Under the pieces are notes generated by a model. It saw nothing but the letters and a program-made list of their open reading frames with translations. It had not been told where the DNA came from and did not search any database. A stretch of 64,000 nt of DNA from Verrucomicrobiales bacterium (GTDB taxonomy: Bacteria; Verrucomicrobiota; Verrucomicrobiia; Verrucomicrobiales; DEV007): assembly GCA_016795385.1 (NCBI GenBank), contig JAEUHI010000043.1, positions 124,001 to 188,000 on the forward strand, read 5' to 3'. The translations under genes were made by a program, and so were the position numbers. Positions 8,241-16,664 of this stretch are shown here, in pieces (the first letter of the stretch is position 1; each line of letters starts with the position of its first letter).

Positions 8241-10436
8241 TCACGGTTCCTCGACCGAGGCCATCATCTCCGCCACGTCGGTGGTCGGAGCCTTGCAGGA
8301 GAAGTCGCGGCAGACATACGCGGTCGCCTTTCCGCCGAGGCTCGTCTGGGTCTCGGTGAACGGGGCGATCTTCGCGAGGGCCTCCGCGTTCTCCGGGGTA
8401 CGCAGGAGGATGACCTGGTTCGGCCGGAAGCCTTGCCGCAGCGCGGCGATCATCGCCTTCGTGTCGGCCGCGTCCTTTTCGCCGCTGATCACGATCTCGC
8501 GGGTGGGTCCGAAGACGAAATCAAGCCCGCAGAGCGTCTCGGGATAGGACGCGGGCTGCTCGACGACCTCGCCCGAAAATGCCCGGATGAGGGCGTCGGT
8601 GCGGGTCGCGTAGGCGGGATCGCCCGTCATCCGATGAAGGCGGGCGAGATTGCCGATGCTGACGGCGTTGCCGCTCGGGATCGCGCCTCCGTAGAGTTTC
8701 TTGGCGCGGACGATGAGGGCCTCGGCATCCTTGGCGACGGTAAAATAGCCGCCCTCGGCCTCATCCCAGAAAAGCGCGTCGAGCATGGCCTGAAGTTGCA
8801 CGGCCTTCTCAAAATATCGGACCTCGAAGGTCGTCTCGTAGAGATCGAGGAGACCACGGATGAGAAAGGCGTAGTCCTCGAGATGGGCGGTGAGCCCGGC
8901 CTCGCCCTGGCGGTAGCGCTTCAAAAGCCGTCCCTCTTCGGTCGCGAGGGTCGAGAGGACAAAGTCGGCCGCCTTCTTCGCGATCGCCGCATCCGCCTCA
9001 TCCCCGAGGACCTGCGCGGCGCGGGCGTAGGCCGAGATCATGAGCCCGTTCCAATCGGTGAGGATCTTGTCATCCTTCTGCGGATGGACGCGCTTCTCGC
9101 GATGCTCCCAGAGCTTCTGCCGGAGAGGCTCGATCCGGGCACGCTCATCCTCCGTGAGATCAGTCCGCAGATGGGGAATGTTGGTGCCGTTTTTCGCGTG
9201 GGTTTTTTCCTCGAGGAAATTGCCGTCTTCCTGGAATCGGTAGGTCGTCAGGAAGAGTCCTCCGTCGCCCGTGCCGAGCACGTCGAGAATCTCTGCATTC
9301 TTCCAAGTATAGAACTTTCCTTCCTCCCCTTCGCTATCGGCGTCCTCGGCGGAATAGAAGCCGCCCGTCGTCGAGGTCATGTCCCGGGTCACATAGGTCA
9401 ACACCTCGCGGGCATTGCGGGCATGGGCTTCGTCGCCGGTCACCTGGTAGGCCTCGAGGCAGGCGATGACATAGAGAGCTTGATCGTAGAGCATTTTTTC
9501 GAAATGCGGCACGAGCCATTCACGATCGATCGCGTAACGGTGGATCCCGAAGCCCACGTGATCATAGACCCCGCCGCGACGGATTTCGGTGAGAGTCTTT
9601 TCCACCATTGCGAGCGATTCTTCATCGCCGGTGCGCAGATGATGCCGCAGGAGGAAACTGAGGTTCGGTGCCACGGGAAATTTCGGGCGCATCGCAAAAC
9701 CTCCCCACTCTTTGTCATAACGTTCGCCGTATTGGGCGCGCGCTTTTTCAAAGAGTGAAGGATCGAGCGCCCCCCCGGGCGAACCACCCATCATGTTGCC
9801 GAGCTCCCCCGAGATACTCAGCGCGGTCGCCTCGACCTCTTCACGCTTTTCCATCCAGGCTTTGTGCAGCTCCGTCGCGATGAGCTTGATCCCCGGACGT
9901 CCCGCGACCGACTCCTTCGGAAAATACGTGCCGGCAAAAAAGGGATGTTTGTCAGGTGTGAGCATCACCGTCATGGGCCACCCCCCGCCGCCGGTCATCG
10001 CCTCGGTCACCTTCATGTAGACTTCGTCGATGTCCGGCCGCTCCTCGCGGTCGACCTTGATCGCGATGTAACGCTCGTTGATGATGGCGGCGACTTCCGG
10101 GTCTTCGAAAGACTCGTGCTCCATCACGTGGCACCAATGGCAGGTGGTGTAGCCGATGCTCAGGAAAACCGGCTTGTTCTGCCTTTTCGCTTCCGCAAAG
10201 GCCGCCTCGCCCCAAGGCCACCAATCGATCGGATTCCGCGCGTGCTGGAGCAGGTAGGGGCTCTTTTCGAAAATGAGGCGGTTGAATTCCTCGCCCCCGT
10301 CTGCAGGCAATTTCCCGATCTCCTCCGGTGACGGCAGCGGGGCCCGCGTTTTTCCTTCGAGCGTTGATAGGGATGAGTGGGAAATCAGACCCATGAGCGA
10401 TATCGCAAAAAGAAACAAAGGGGAACGCCGTGGCAT
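8241..10436 (-). CDS. Spata20/YyaL-type thioredoxin-domain protein (DUF255)
   Basis: A 731-residue protein. After a possible N-terminal signal ([20 protein letters not shown]), the DUF255 thioredoxin-like domain starts near residue 45 with [33 protein letters not shown] and the CxxC motif [16 protein letters not shown]. The rest is an (alpha/alpha) barrel like those of sugar epimerases and glycosidases ([45 protein letters not shown]). Such proteins are widespread; their biochemical role is poorly defined. If the N-terminal segment is a signal, this copy acts outside the cytoplasm, which would fit a redox role for the CxxC. The length is usual for the family. Confidence 0.88.
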   Translation of the reverse strand: MPRRSPLFLFAISLMGLISHSSLSTLEGKTRAPLPSPEEIGKLPADGGEEFNRLIFEKSPYLLQHARNPIDWWPWGEAAFAEAKRQNKPVFLSIGYTTCHWCHVMEHESFEDPEVAAIINERYIAIKVDREERPDIDEVYMKVTEAMTGGGGWPMTVMLTPDKHPFFAGTYFPKESVAGRPGIKLIATELHKAWMEKREEVEATALSISGELGNMMGGSPGGALDPSLFEKARAQYGERYDKEWGGFAMRPKFPVAPNLSFLLRHHLRTGDEESLAMVEKTLTEIRRGGVYDHVGFGIHRYAIDREWLVPHFEKMLYDQALYVIACLEAYQVTGDEAHARNAREVLTYVTRDMTSTTGGFYSAEDADSEGEEGKFYTWKNAEILDVLGTGDGGLFLTTYRFQEDGNFLEEKTHAKNGTNIPHLRTDLTEDERARIEPLRQKLWEHREKRVHPQKDDKILTDWNGLMISAYARAAQVLGDEADAAIAKKAADFVLSTLATEEGRLLKRYRQGEAGLTAHLEDYAFLIRGLLDLYETTFEVRYFEKAVQLQAMLDALFWDEAEGGYFTVAKDAEALIVRAKKLYGGAIPSGNAVSIGNLARLHRMTGDPAYATRTDALIRAFSGEVVEQPASYPETLCGLDFVFGPTREIVISGEKDAADTKAMIAALRQGFRPNQVILLRTPENAEALAKIAPFTETQTSLGGKATAYVCRDFSCKAPTTDVAEMMASVEEP

Positions 10437-10536
10437 CCCGCAGCGTCGCATCGATTCCTCCCGGCGGCGAGTCCCCTGAACCGGCCAGAAAATAGCGCAA
10501 AACCCGGGGTTGCTAAGTTCTAGAAGTAATTAATAT

Positions 10537-10542
10537 TATAAT
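10537..10542 (+). promoter_or_regulatory. Possible -10 box for the hybrid kinase gene
   Basis: TATAAT lies in an AT-rich island (about 10515-10560), 29 bases upstream of the GTG start of the kinase. No convincing -35 hexamer is visible (TAAGTT at 17 bases is the best candidate). Confidence 0.35.
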
Positions 10543-10571
10543 TTCTATATTTTTACTTTACCGCTTTTCCC

Positions 10572-13196
10572 GTGCCTTTCCGGATTGCCCATTCTTCGCT
10601 ACCAGCGACGGCCCTTTTGGTCGTGGGTCTCCTGTTGGCCCGCGGTGAAACAGGATGGGGCGGCGAGAAGATCCGGCTGCAATTGAAATGGCACCACCAA
10701 TTCCAATTCGCCGGCTACTATGCGGCGGCGAAGAAGGGCTATTTCAAGGAAGAGGGACTCGATGTCGAGATCCTCGAGGGGAACAAAGATCGTCCCCCGC
10801 TCGATACCGTGCTCTCAGGGAAAGCCGACTTCGGAGTTTCCGACGCTGATGTCCTCCAGGCCCGCATGAAGGGGGCGCCGATCGTCGTTCTCGCCGCGAT
10901 CTTCCAACATTCCCCCTACATCGTGATGACGCGTCACGATGCCGATATCCGCACCCCGGCCGATCTCATCGACCGGACCCTCATGGTCTCCGGCGACCAA
11001 GGAGCCGCCCAGCATCTCGCCATGCTGAAACACGAGGGGCTCCCGATCGACCGGATCCAGTTGGTGCCGCATACCTGGAGGCTGGATGATCTGATCGATG
11101 GCAGGGTCGATGCGATCTCCGCCTACATCACCGCCGAGCCCAGCCAGATGCGCGCCCGCGGAGTGGAGCCCTCCGTGATGATGGCATCGGACTACGGCGT
11201 CGACTTCTACGGCGACACGCTTTTCACCCGCGAAGGCATCGTCAGGGAGCGCCGGGACGAAGTCGAAGCGATGATCCGGGCGACGCGGCGGGGCTGGCTC
11301 TACGCCATGGATCACCGCGATGAACTGATCGACCACATCCTCACCATTCCCGGAGTGAAAGAGCGGGGCATCGAGCGCGAGAATCTGCTCTACGAGGCCA
11401 CGGCGATGAAGCCGCTCATCTCCGCCGACCTCGTCGAGATCGGCCACATGAATCCCGGGCGATGGCTCCGCATGTCGCAGACCTACCTGGAGACGGGCGT
11501 CTCCCCGGCCCCTCTCAATCCCGCTTGGTTCGATGGCTTTCTCTACGCCCCGCAGAACTCACGGGCCAGCATGTTGAACCTCGCCCCTTATCTCGGCGCG
11601 GCGACGGTTCTCGCTTTTGCCATCTTCGCGTGGAGTCTCACCCTCCGCCGCCAGGTGGAGCAACGCACCCGCGAGATCCAAATGGCCGACGAGCTCCGAC
11701 ACCACGTCATCGACAGCGCACTCGATGCCGTCATCGGGGTCGGAAAAAAGGGGGAAATCCTCCACTGGAACGCCCGCGCCACGGAATGGTTCGGCACCAC
11801 CGAGAAAAGCGCCCTCGGGCGCTCGATCGATGATTTCCTGCCGGGTCTGCGGTCCCATCTCGACTCGACCGATCCCACGATCGGCCATCGCTTCGAGCTC
11901 GAGGCACGGCGCGCCGACGGGTCCGGCTTTCCGGCCGAACTCTCTGTCGCGGTCCTCCCCCCCGACCTGCGCGTCGCCTTCAATGTCTTTGCCCGCGACA
12001 TCACCGGGAGAAGGCATCTCGAGGAAAAGTTGCGCCAATCGCAGAAAATGCAGGCCATCGGCCAGCTCGCCGGTGGCATCGCCCACGATTTCAACAACCT
12101 CCTCACCGTGATCCGCGGAAACGCGGGGCTCCTTGCCGAAGATCTCGTGCAGGATGAAGTGTACCGGCACCCCGTCGATGAGATCCTCTCGGCCAGCGAA
12201 CGGGCTTCCAGTCTCACCGCCCAGTTGCTTGCCTTCAGCCGGCAGAAGCCGATGCAGGCCACCGTCTTCGAGGGGAACCGCGGTGTGGAGAGCTCGGCCC
12301 GGCTTCTCAGAAGACTCATCGGAGAGGATGTCATTCTCGAAACGCGCCTCTGCGATCCATCCCCTCTGATCCGGGCCGATCAGTCCATGCTCGAGCAGAT
12401 CCTGCTGAATCTCGCCGTCAACGGACGCGACGCCATGCCGCACGGCGGCACCCTCACCCTTTCGACCCGGCTCGCCTTTGCGAGCGCCGAGACTGCCGCC
12501 CTCCATGGTCGCGGCGAAGCAGGCGACTACTTCTGCATCGAGGTGGCCGACAGCGGATGCGGGATTGATCCCGCACACCTCCCCCGCTTGTTCGAGCCCT
12601 TCTTCACCACGAAAGACGTCGGCAAAGGCACCGGGTTGGGACTTGCCACCGTCTTTGGCATCGTCGAGCAACATGGAGGCTGGATCACGGTGGAGAGCGC
12701 CTTGGGCGAAGGGAGCCGTTTCACCGTCTGGCTCCCCTGTCACTCGGGACCCGAAGCGGGCGCGGTCACCTCATGGCGCGCCCTCGCCCCGCGCGGCCAC
12801 GAGACCATCCTCCTCGCCGAAGATGAAGAACTCGTCCGTCTCGTCGCCCACCGCCTCCTCACCCGCCACGGCTACCGCGTCATCGAGGCTCACAGCGGAC
12901 GCCACGCCATCGAACTCTGGGCGGATCATTCCCACGAGATCGATCTCCTCCTCACCGACATCGTCATGCCCGAGGGTGTGTCCGGCACCGAACTCGCCGT
13001 CCGACTGCGCGAAGACCGCCCCGATCTGAAGGTCGTCTACACCAGCGGATACGCCGCCGAGATTTTCCGCGGCGACGTGGAGTTCCTCGAGTCCGCCGTC
13101 TTCGTCCCCAAGCCCTACGAGGGCGAGGATCTCCTGCGCACCCTCCGATCCGTCCTCGACGAACGGGTCGAAGACGCCGTCATCCTCCCGGCGTAG
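10572..13196 (+). CDS. Hybrid histidine kinase with Thi5/NMT1-like periplasmic sensor
   Basis: An 874-residue membrane signalling protein starting with GTG. Order of domains: signal peptide (1-29); a solute-binding domain of the NMT1/Thi5-like type (about 32-325; KIRLQLKWHHQFQFAGYYAA, then GYFKEEGLDVEILEG); a transmembrane helix (338-356); a PAS domain (about 375-480; GEILHWNARATEWFG); a HisKA domain with phospho-acceptor His505 (GGIAHDFNNLL); an HATPase_c domain (N617, DSGCGIDP, GKGTGLGLATVFGI); and a C-terminal receiver with Asp796 (LLTDIVMP) and Lys847. Solute-binding domains of this group bind pyrimidine-like thiamine precursors or sulfonates, so a small organic ligand is likely but not identified. 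There is no output domain, so it probably passes phosphate to a separate partner. No ABC transporter genes lie next to it. Confidence 0.9.
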   Translation: MPFRIAHSSLPATALLVVGLLLARGETGWGGEKIRLQLKWHHQFQFAGYYAAAKKGYFKEEGLDVEILEGNKDRPPLDTVLSGKADFGVSDADVLQARMKGAPIVVLAAIFQHSPYIVMTRHDADIRTPADLIDRTLMVSGDQGAAQHLAMLKHEGLPIDRIQLVPHTWRLDDLIDGRVDAISAYITAEPSQMRARGVEPSVMMASDYGVDFYGDTLFTREGIVRERRDEVEAMIRATRRGWLYAMDHRDELIDHILTIPGVKERGIERENLLYEATAMKPLISADLVEIGHMNPGRWLRMSQTYLETGVSPAPLNPAWFDGFLYAPQNSRASMLNLAPYLGAATVLAFAIFAWSLTLRRQVEQRTREIQMADELRHHVIDSALDAVIGVGKKGEILHWNARATEWFGTTEKSALGRSIDDFLPGLRSHLDSTDPTIGHRFELEARRADGSGFPAELSVAVLPPDLRVAFNVFARDITGRRHLEEKLRQSQKMQAIGQLAGGIAHDFNNLLTVIRGNAGLLAEDLVQDEVYRHPVDEILSASERASSLTAQLLAFSRQKPMQATVFEGNRGVESSARLLRRLIGEDVILETRLCDPSPLIRADQSMLEQILLNLAVNGRDAMPHGGTLTLSTRLAFASAETAALHGRGEAGDYFCIEVADSGCGIDPAHLPRLFEPFFTTKDVGKGTGLGLATVFGIVEQHGGWITVESALGEGSRFTVWLPCHSGPEAGAVTSWRALAPRGHETILLAEDEELVRLVAHRLLTRHGYRVIEAHSGRHAIELWADHSHEIDLLLTDIVMPEGVSGTELAVRLREDRPDLKVVYTSGYAAEIFRGDVEFLESAVFVPKPYEGEDLLRTLRSVLDERVEDAVILPA

Positions 13197-13205
13197 GTCC
13201 GCGCC

Positions 13206-14600
13206 TCAGCCGAACATCACGCGGCAGATCACCACCGCGGAGATCACTCCCGCGGCGTCCGCGCAAAGACCGGCCGCGAGGGCGTGGCGCGTGCGGCGCA
13301 CCGCTACCGATCCGAAGTAAACCGCGAGGACATAGAAGGTCGTCTCGGTCGATCCATACATCGTCGCCGCCGTGTATTTCAACAGATCGGAGAATGAGGC
13401 GTTTGTCAGGATCTCCACCAATACCCCCTGGCTGCCGCTGCCGCTGAGCGGGCGGATCAAGGCCATCGGCACCAGCTCCGGCGGGAAGTGGACGAACTCC
13501 AGCACCGGACGCAGCATTTCCTGGAAGAGGAAAAGCGCGCCCGAATTCCGCAGGATCGCCAGTGCCGCGAGCATCGCGACGATGAAGGGCATGATGCGCA
13601 CCGCGACATTCCATCCCTCCTTCGCGCCTTCGACGAATTCCTCGTAGACCGGCAGCCGCTTCACCGCCGCGAAGACGAGAAAGAAAACTAGGAGAAAGGG
13701 GATCGCCGTGATCGATACCGCCGAGATGGCACGCTTCCACATCGGATCATCGGCCGAGGCTTCTTTCTCTTCCAGCTTCGGCTTCACCGCATCGAGCTTC
13801 TGCACCGCCTCGGTCAGACCGAGCCTGTCCTGGAGTGCGGTGCGCTGCTCCGGAAAAGTCTCCAGCCACATCACGCCGAGGAAGAGCACTGGTACCAGCG
13901 CCACAAGAACCCGCGCACGGGTCGAGAGGGAACGTTCTGGAGGCGTGGCACGGTATTCCACCACGTCCTCCTTCACCGAGATCGTCGCATCCGCCGCGGT
14001 CGGTCGATTGAAGACGGGCAGCTTCTCGAAAAACTTCACCGCGAGGATCGCCACCGTCGTCGAGACGAGCGTGGCGAGGATCGTCGTGCTCACGATCGCC
14101 GTCGGATTCGGGATGCCCTGGGCCGCGAGCAGGCCGATCGCCGTCGCCGGGATCAAGGTCACCGAACTCGTGTTGATCGCGAGAAAGGTGCACATCGAAT
14201 TCGTTGCCGTGCCTTTGTGAGGATTCAGCTCGTCGAGGTGCTGCATCGCCTTCAGACCCAGGGGAGTCGCCGCGTTGCCGAGACCGAGCATGTTGGCCGC
14301 GAGATTCATCACCATCGCCCCCATCGCCGGGTGATCGGCCGGCACCTCGGGGAAAAGCCGCTTCATCACCGGACGTACGAAGCGCGCCAGCGCCGCGACC
14401 ATGCCCGACTTCTCCGCCAGCCGCATGATCCCCAGCCACAGCATCATGATCGCCCCGAGCGGGATCGCGATGCCGACCACCGCCGTTTCCACCGCCTTGA
14501 ACATCCCCTCGACGATGCCGTCGTCGCCGCTCAGTTGTCCCATCAGCGCCGCCACGACGACGCCCACGACGATCATTCCCATCCAGATCCAGTTCAGCAT
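13206..14600 (-). CDS. SpmA-SpmB fusion (nucleoside-recognition Gate domains)
   Basis: A 464-residue integral membrane protein made of two Gate-type halves. The N-terminal half (about 1-215) resembles SpmA: WLGIMRLAEKSGM, HPAMGAMVMNLAANMLGLGN, AATPLGLKAMQHL and SMCTFLAINTSSVTLIPA. The C-terminal half (about 285-464) resembles SpmB: EGAKEGWNVAVRIMPFIVAM, VLEFVHFPPELVPMAL, IRPLSGSGSQG and YGSTETTFYVLAVYFGS. In spore formers these are two proteins (spore maturation A and B); the fused form is common in non-sporulating bacteria, where the role is unknown and transport of a nucleoside-like or peptidoglycan-related solute is only a guess. The start at 14600 places the first helix at the N-terminus. 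Upstream on the same strand lies a small channel-like gene. Confidence 0.87.
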   Translation of the reverse strand: MLNWIWMGMIVVGVVVAALMGQLSGDDGIVEGMFKAVETAVVGIAIPLGAIMMLWLGIMRLAEKSGMVAALARFVRPVMKRLFPEVPADHPAMGAMVMNLAANMLGLGNAATPLGLKAMQHLDELNPHKGTATNSMCTFLAINTSSVTLIPATAIGLLAAQGIPNPTAIVSTTILATLVSTTVAILAVKFFEKLPVFNRPTAADATISVKEDVVEYRATPPERSLSTRARVLVALVPVLFLGVMWLETFPEQRTALQDRLGLTEAVQKLDAVKPKLEEKEASADDPMWKRAISAVSITAIPFLLVFFLVFAAVKRLPVYEEFVEGAKEGWNVAVRIMPFIVAMLAALAILRNSGALFLFQEMLRPVLEFVHFPPELVPMALIRPLSGSGSQGVLVEILTNASFSDLLKYTAATMYGSTETTFYVLAVYFGSVAVRRTRHALAAGLCADAAGVISAVVICRVMFG

Positions 14601-14662
14601 GGAGGTATGTAAAGACGGGAGCGGGGCGGGAGGCAATGGTTTTTCCGCAAAAACCAACCACT

Positions 14663-15013
14663 TCACTCCTCCGCCTCGTCATCCAGATGAAAATGATGGA
14701 GGAGCCGGTGGAAGACCGGGGCCAGGACAAAGGCGATCGCCGTGAGGAACACGCTGCCGCTGAAGATCGCGTAGAGCGAGGCGAAGAGCTTCGCGCCATC
14801 CGTTTTCATGGGATCGACCGGTCCCATGCCGGTAAGGATCATGGAAGCGTTGAGAAAGGAATCGATCCACGGCAATCCCGCAAATTCATGATAGCCCACC
14901 ACCCCGATCCCGAGGGCCACGACGATGAAAAACAGGGCGAAAAAGACCGTCTTCGCCAGCCGCCCGAGGAAGCGGTGGACGGGCAACAGTTTTTCGGTGC
15001 GGCGTTCGTACAT
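14663..15013 (-). CDS. Small two-helix membrane protein resembling a potassium-channel pore
   Basis: About 116 residues. Two hydrophobic helices (TVFFALFFIVVALGIGVVG and SLYAIFSGSVFLTAIAFVLA) flank a re-entrant-looking segment, WIDSFLNASMILTGMGPVDP. This layout (helix, pore helix plus short loop, helix) is that of the Ion_trans_2 pore, but the usual selectivity filter TVGYG is replaced by TGMGP. The C-terminus is His- and acid-rich (HRLLHHFHLDDEAEE). I do not recognise a named family. An ATG at 15031 would add six residues. The gene lies about 60 bases ahead of the SpmAB-type gene and could be co-transcribed with it. Channel activity is inference from layout only. Confidence 0.6.
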   Translation of the reverse strand: MYERRTEKLLPVHRFLGRLAKTVFFALFFIVVALGIGVVGYHEFAGLPWIDSFLNASMILTGMGPVDPMKTDGAKLFASLYAIFSGSVFLTAIAFVLAPVFHRLLHHFHLDDEAEE

Positions 15014-15040
15014 GAGCCCCGGGCCGACCATACCCCGGAC

Positions 15041-16600
15041 TTACTTCACACGCAAAACCTTCTCATCCTTCCACGACCGTCCATAGGCATCCGTCGCCTC
15101 GACCTGGATCGGATAGGTCCCGGGCGCGATACCCGAGGGGAGAAAGGCCTTCCAAAGGTGGTCGGAGAGGATCGGGGCGTTGAGATGGTCTTTCGCCTCG
15201 GGCCGGGCGGCCATTTCACGATTCCGCGTTTCGACGTAGTAGGGATCGGGCTCGAGCACCTTTTCGAGGGCGATCCAGGAGCCTGATTCGCCGAGGCGCA
15301 TGCGCACGGTCGAGTCCTTCGAGCCATTGAAGACATTCACATGGACGGGTGTCTTCTCCGCGTCGGCCGTCGCGATTTCGTTCGGTGCGTGGATGTGGAA
15401 TTGGTAATCGGCGGGACGCGCGGCGGCCTTGAAATCGAGGACATGGCTCGTGCCATCGAACGTCATGATGGAATAGCCGTTCGGCGCGCCATCACGCATC
15501 GTCGCGTGGGGGATGCCACGCTCGTCCTTCTCGCCCTTCCACCACGTCCCGCAGACGGTGACGTTGACGATGTGATGGTGCGGTTTTTCACCCTGCCAGC
15601 CATCCTTCGCGTCGATGAACTGGTGCGCCTGCCAGTGGGTGTGACCCGAGATCGAGAGGGTGTAGGGCCGCTTTTCGATGAGCCGGTAGAGTTCGGTGCG
15701 ATTCTCCATTTCGGTGAGCGGGATGTGCATCATCAAGACGACGAGTTTCTCCTCCGGCACGAGAGCGAGATCGTTTTTCACGAAGGCCAGTTGGCGTTCA
15801 TCGAGGCCACCGGTGTACGTTTTCTTTCCCTCGGCATTGACGTGACCCCACTCGATGTCATCGAGGGCGATGAAGTGCACCGGACCGTAGTCGAAGCTGT
15901 AATAGTTCGGACCGAAATGGCGGTGGTAGGTCTCGTCGGAATCCGCGTCGTCGGGCGAATCGAAATTGAGGTCGTGATTTCCGATCACGTTGTACCAAGG
16001 GATCCCGATGAGGGCGACATTCGCGTTCGAGGGTTCGAAGAGTTCGAGTTTGTCGAACATGATATCGCCTAAGGTGACCCCGAATTTCGCATCGGTGCCG
16101 ATGAGCTCGGCGATGACGTCGTCGGCGATGTAGTTCACCTGTTCGATCGTCTGCGGCTGCGGATCGCCGAAAAAGATCGCTTTGAACTGGGCCGGCTCCT
16201 CGGCCGGCGTCAGGGCGAAGTCGATCGAGGCAGGCAGCGGGCCGGTCGGGGCGACGCCGGGATAGCGGAAGTTCGCGGGTGATCCCTGTGGTTTGTGGAT
16301 GTAATAAAACTGCGGGATCTGCTGGTCGCTCAGCCGCGTCATCCAGCCCGAGGGTTTCACGACGAAGAAGATCGTGTCGTCCGTGACCGGCAGCGACCAA
16401 CGGCCCTCGGCGTCGGTCTTCACGATCTCGCGCTGGTTCGAGACGGCGATGTCGGGCAGGCCCGGCTCGCCTTCATCACGAAGTCCGTTGCCATTCTGAT
16501 CGTGAAAGACGACACCCTTCGCCTCGTCGGCGCGGCTGTCGGAAAGAGCGAGTGAGACCAGACCCAAGAGGGTCAGATGGCGGAGGAAAGAGGGTTTCAT
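15041..16600 (-). CDS. Secreted calcineurin-like phosphoesterase with SdrD_B-like N-domain
   Basis: A 519-residue exported protein. The start at 16600 gives a signal peptide (MKPSFLRHLTLLGLVSLALS). Residues about 28-110 look like an SdrD_B/Cna-B fold (GVVFHDQNGNGLRDEGEPGL). The calcineurin-like catalytic domain (about 120-335) carries the metal-binding blocks FFGDPQPQ, GDIMFD, GNHDLNFDSPDD, MMHIPL and SGHTHWQ. A C-terminal beta-rich domain follows (about 345-519). This three-part layout is common in Bacteroidota and Verrucomicrobiota proteins annotated as metallophosphoesterases. The substrate is unknown; periplasmic or outer-surface phosphoester hydrolysis is likely. All metal ligands expected for the family appear to be present. 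Confidence 0.88.
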   Translation of the reverse strand: MKPSFLRHLTLLGLVSLALSDSRADEAKGVVFHDQNGNGLRDEGEPGLPDIAVSNQREIVKTDAEGRWSLPVTDDTIFFVVKPSGWMTRLSDQQIPQFYYIHKPQGSPANFRYPGVAPTGPLPASIDFALTPAEEPAQFKAIFFGDPQPQTIEQVNYIADDVIAELIGTDAKFGVTLGDIMFDKLELFEPSNANVALIGIPWYNVIGNHDLNFDSPDDADSDETYHRHFGPNYYSFDYGPVHFIALDDIEWGHVNAEGKKTYTGGLDERQLAFVKNDLALVPEEKLVVLMMHIPLTEMENRTELYRLIEKRPYTLSISGHTHWQAHQFIDAKDGWQGEKPHHHIVNVTVCGTWWKGEKDERGIPHATMRDGAPNGYSIMTFDGTSHVLDFKAAARPADYQFHIHAPNEIATADAEKTPVHVNVFNGSKDSTVRMRLGESGSWIALEKVLEPDPYYVETRNREMAARPEAKDHLNAPILSDHLWKAFLPSGIAPGTYPIQVEATDAYGRSWKDEKVLRVK

Positions 16601-16664
16601 GCGGCGCGATGGTTGTCGCGGATCGCATGCGGCGAGGCAAGCGCTTTTCGGGCGCAATGGCGTC

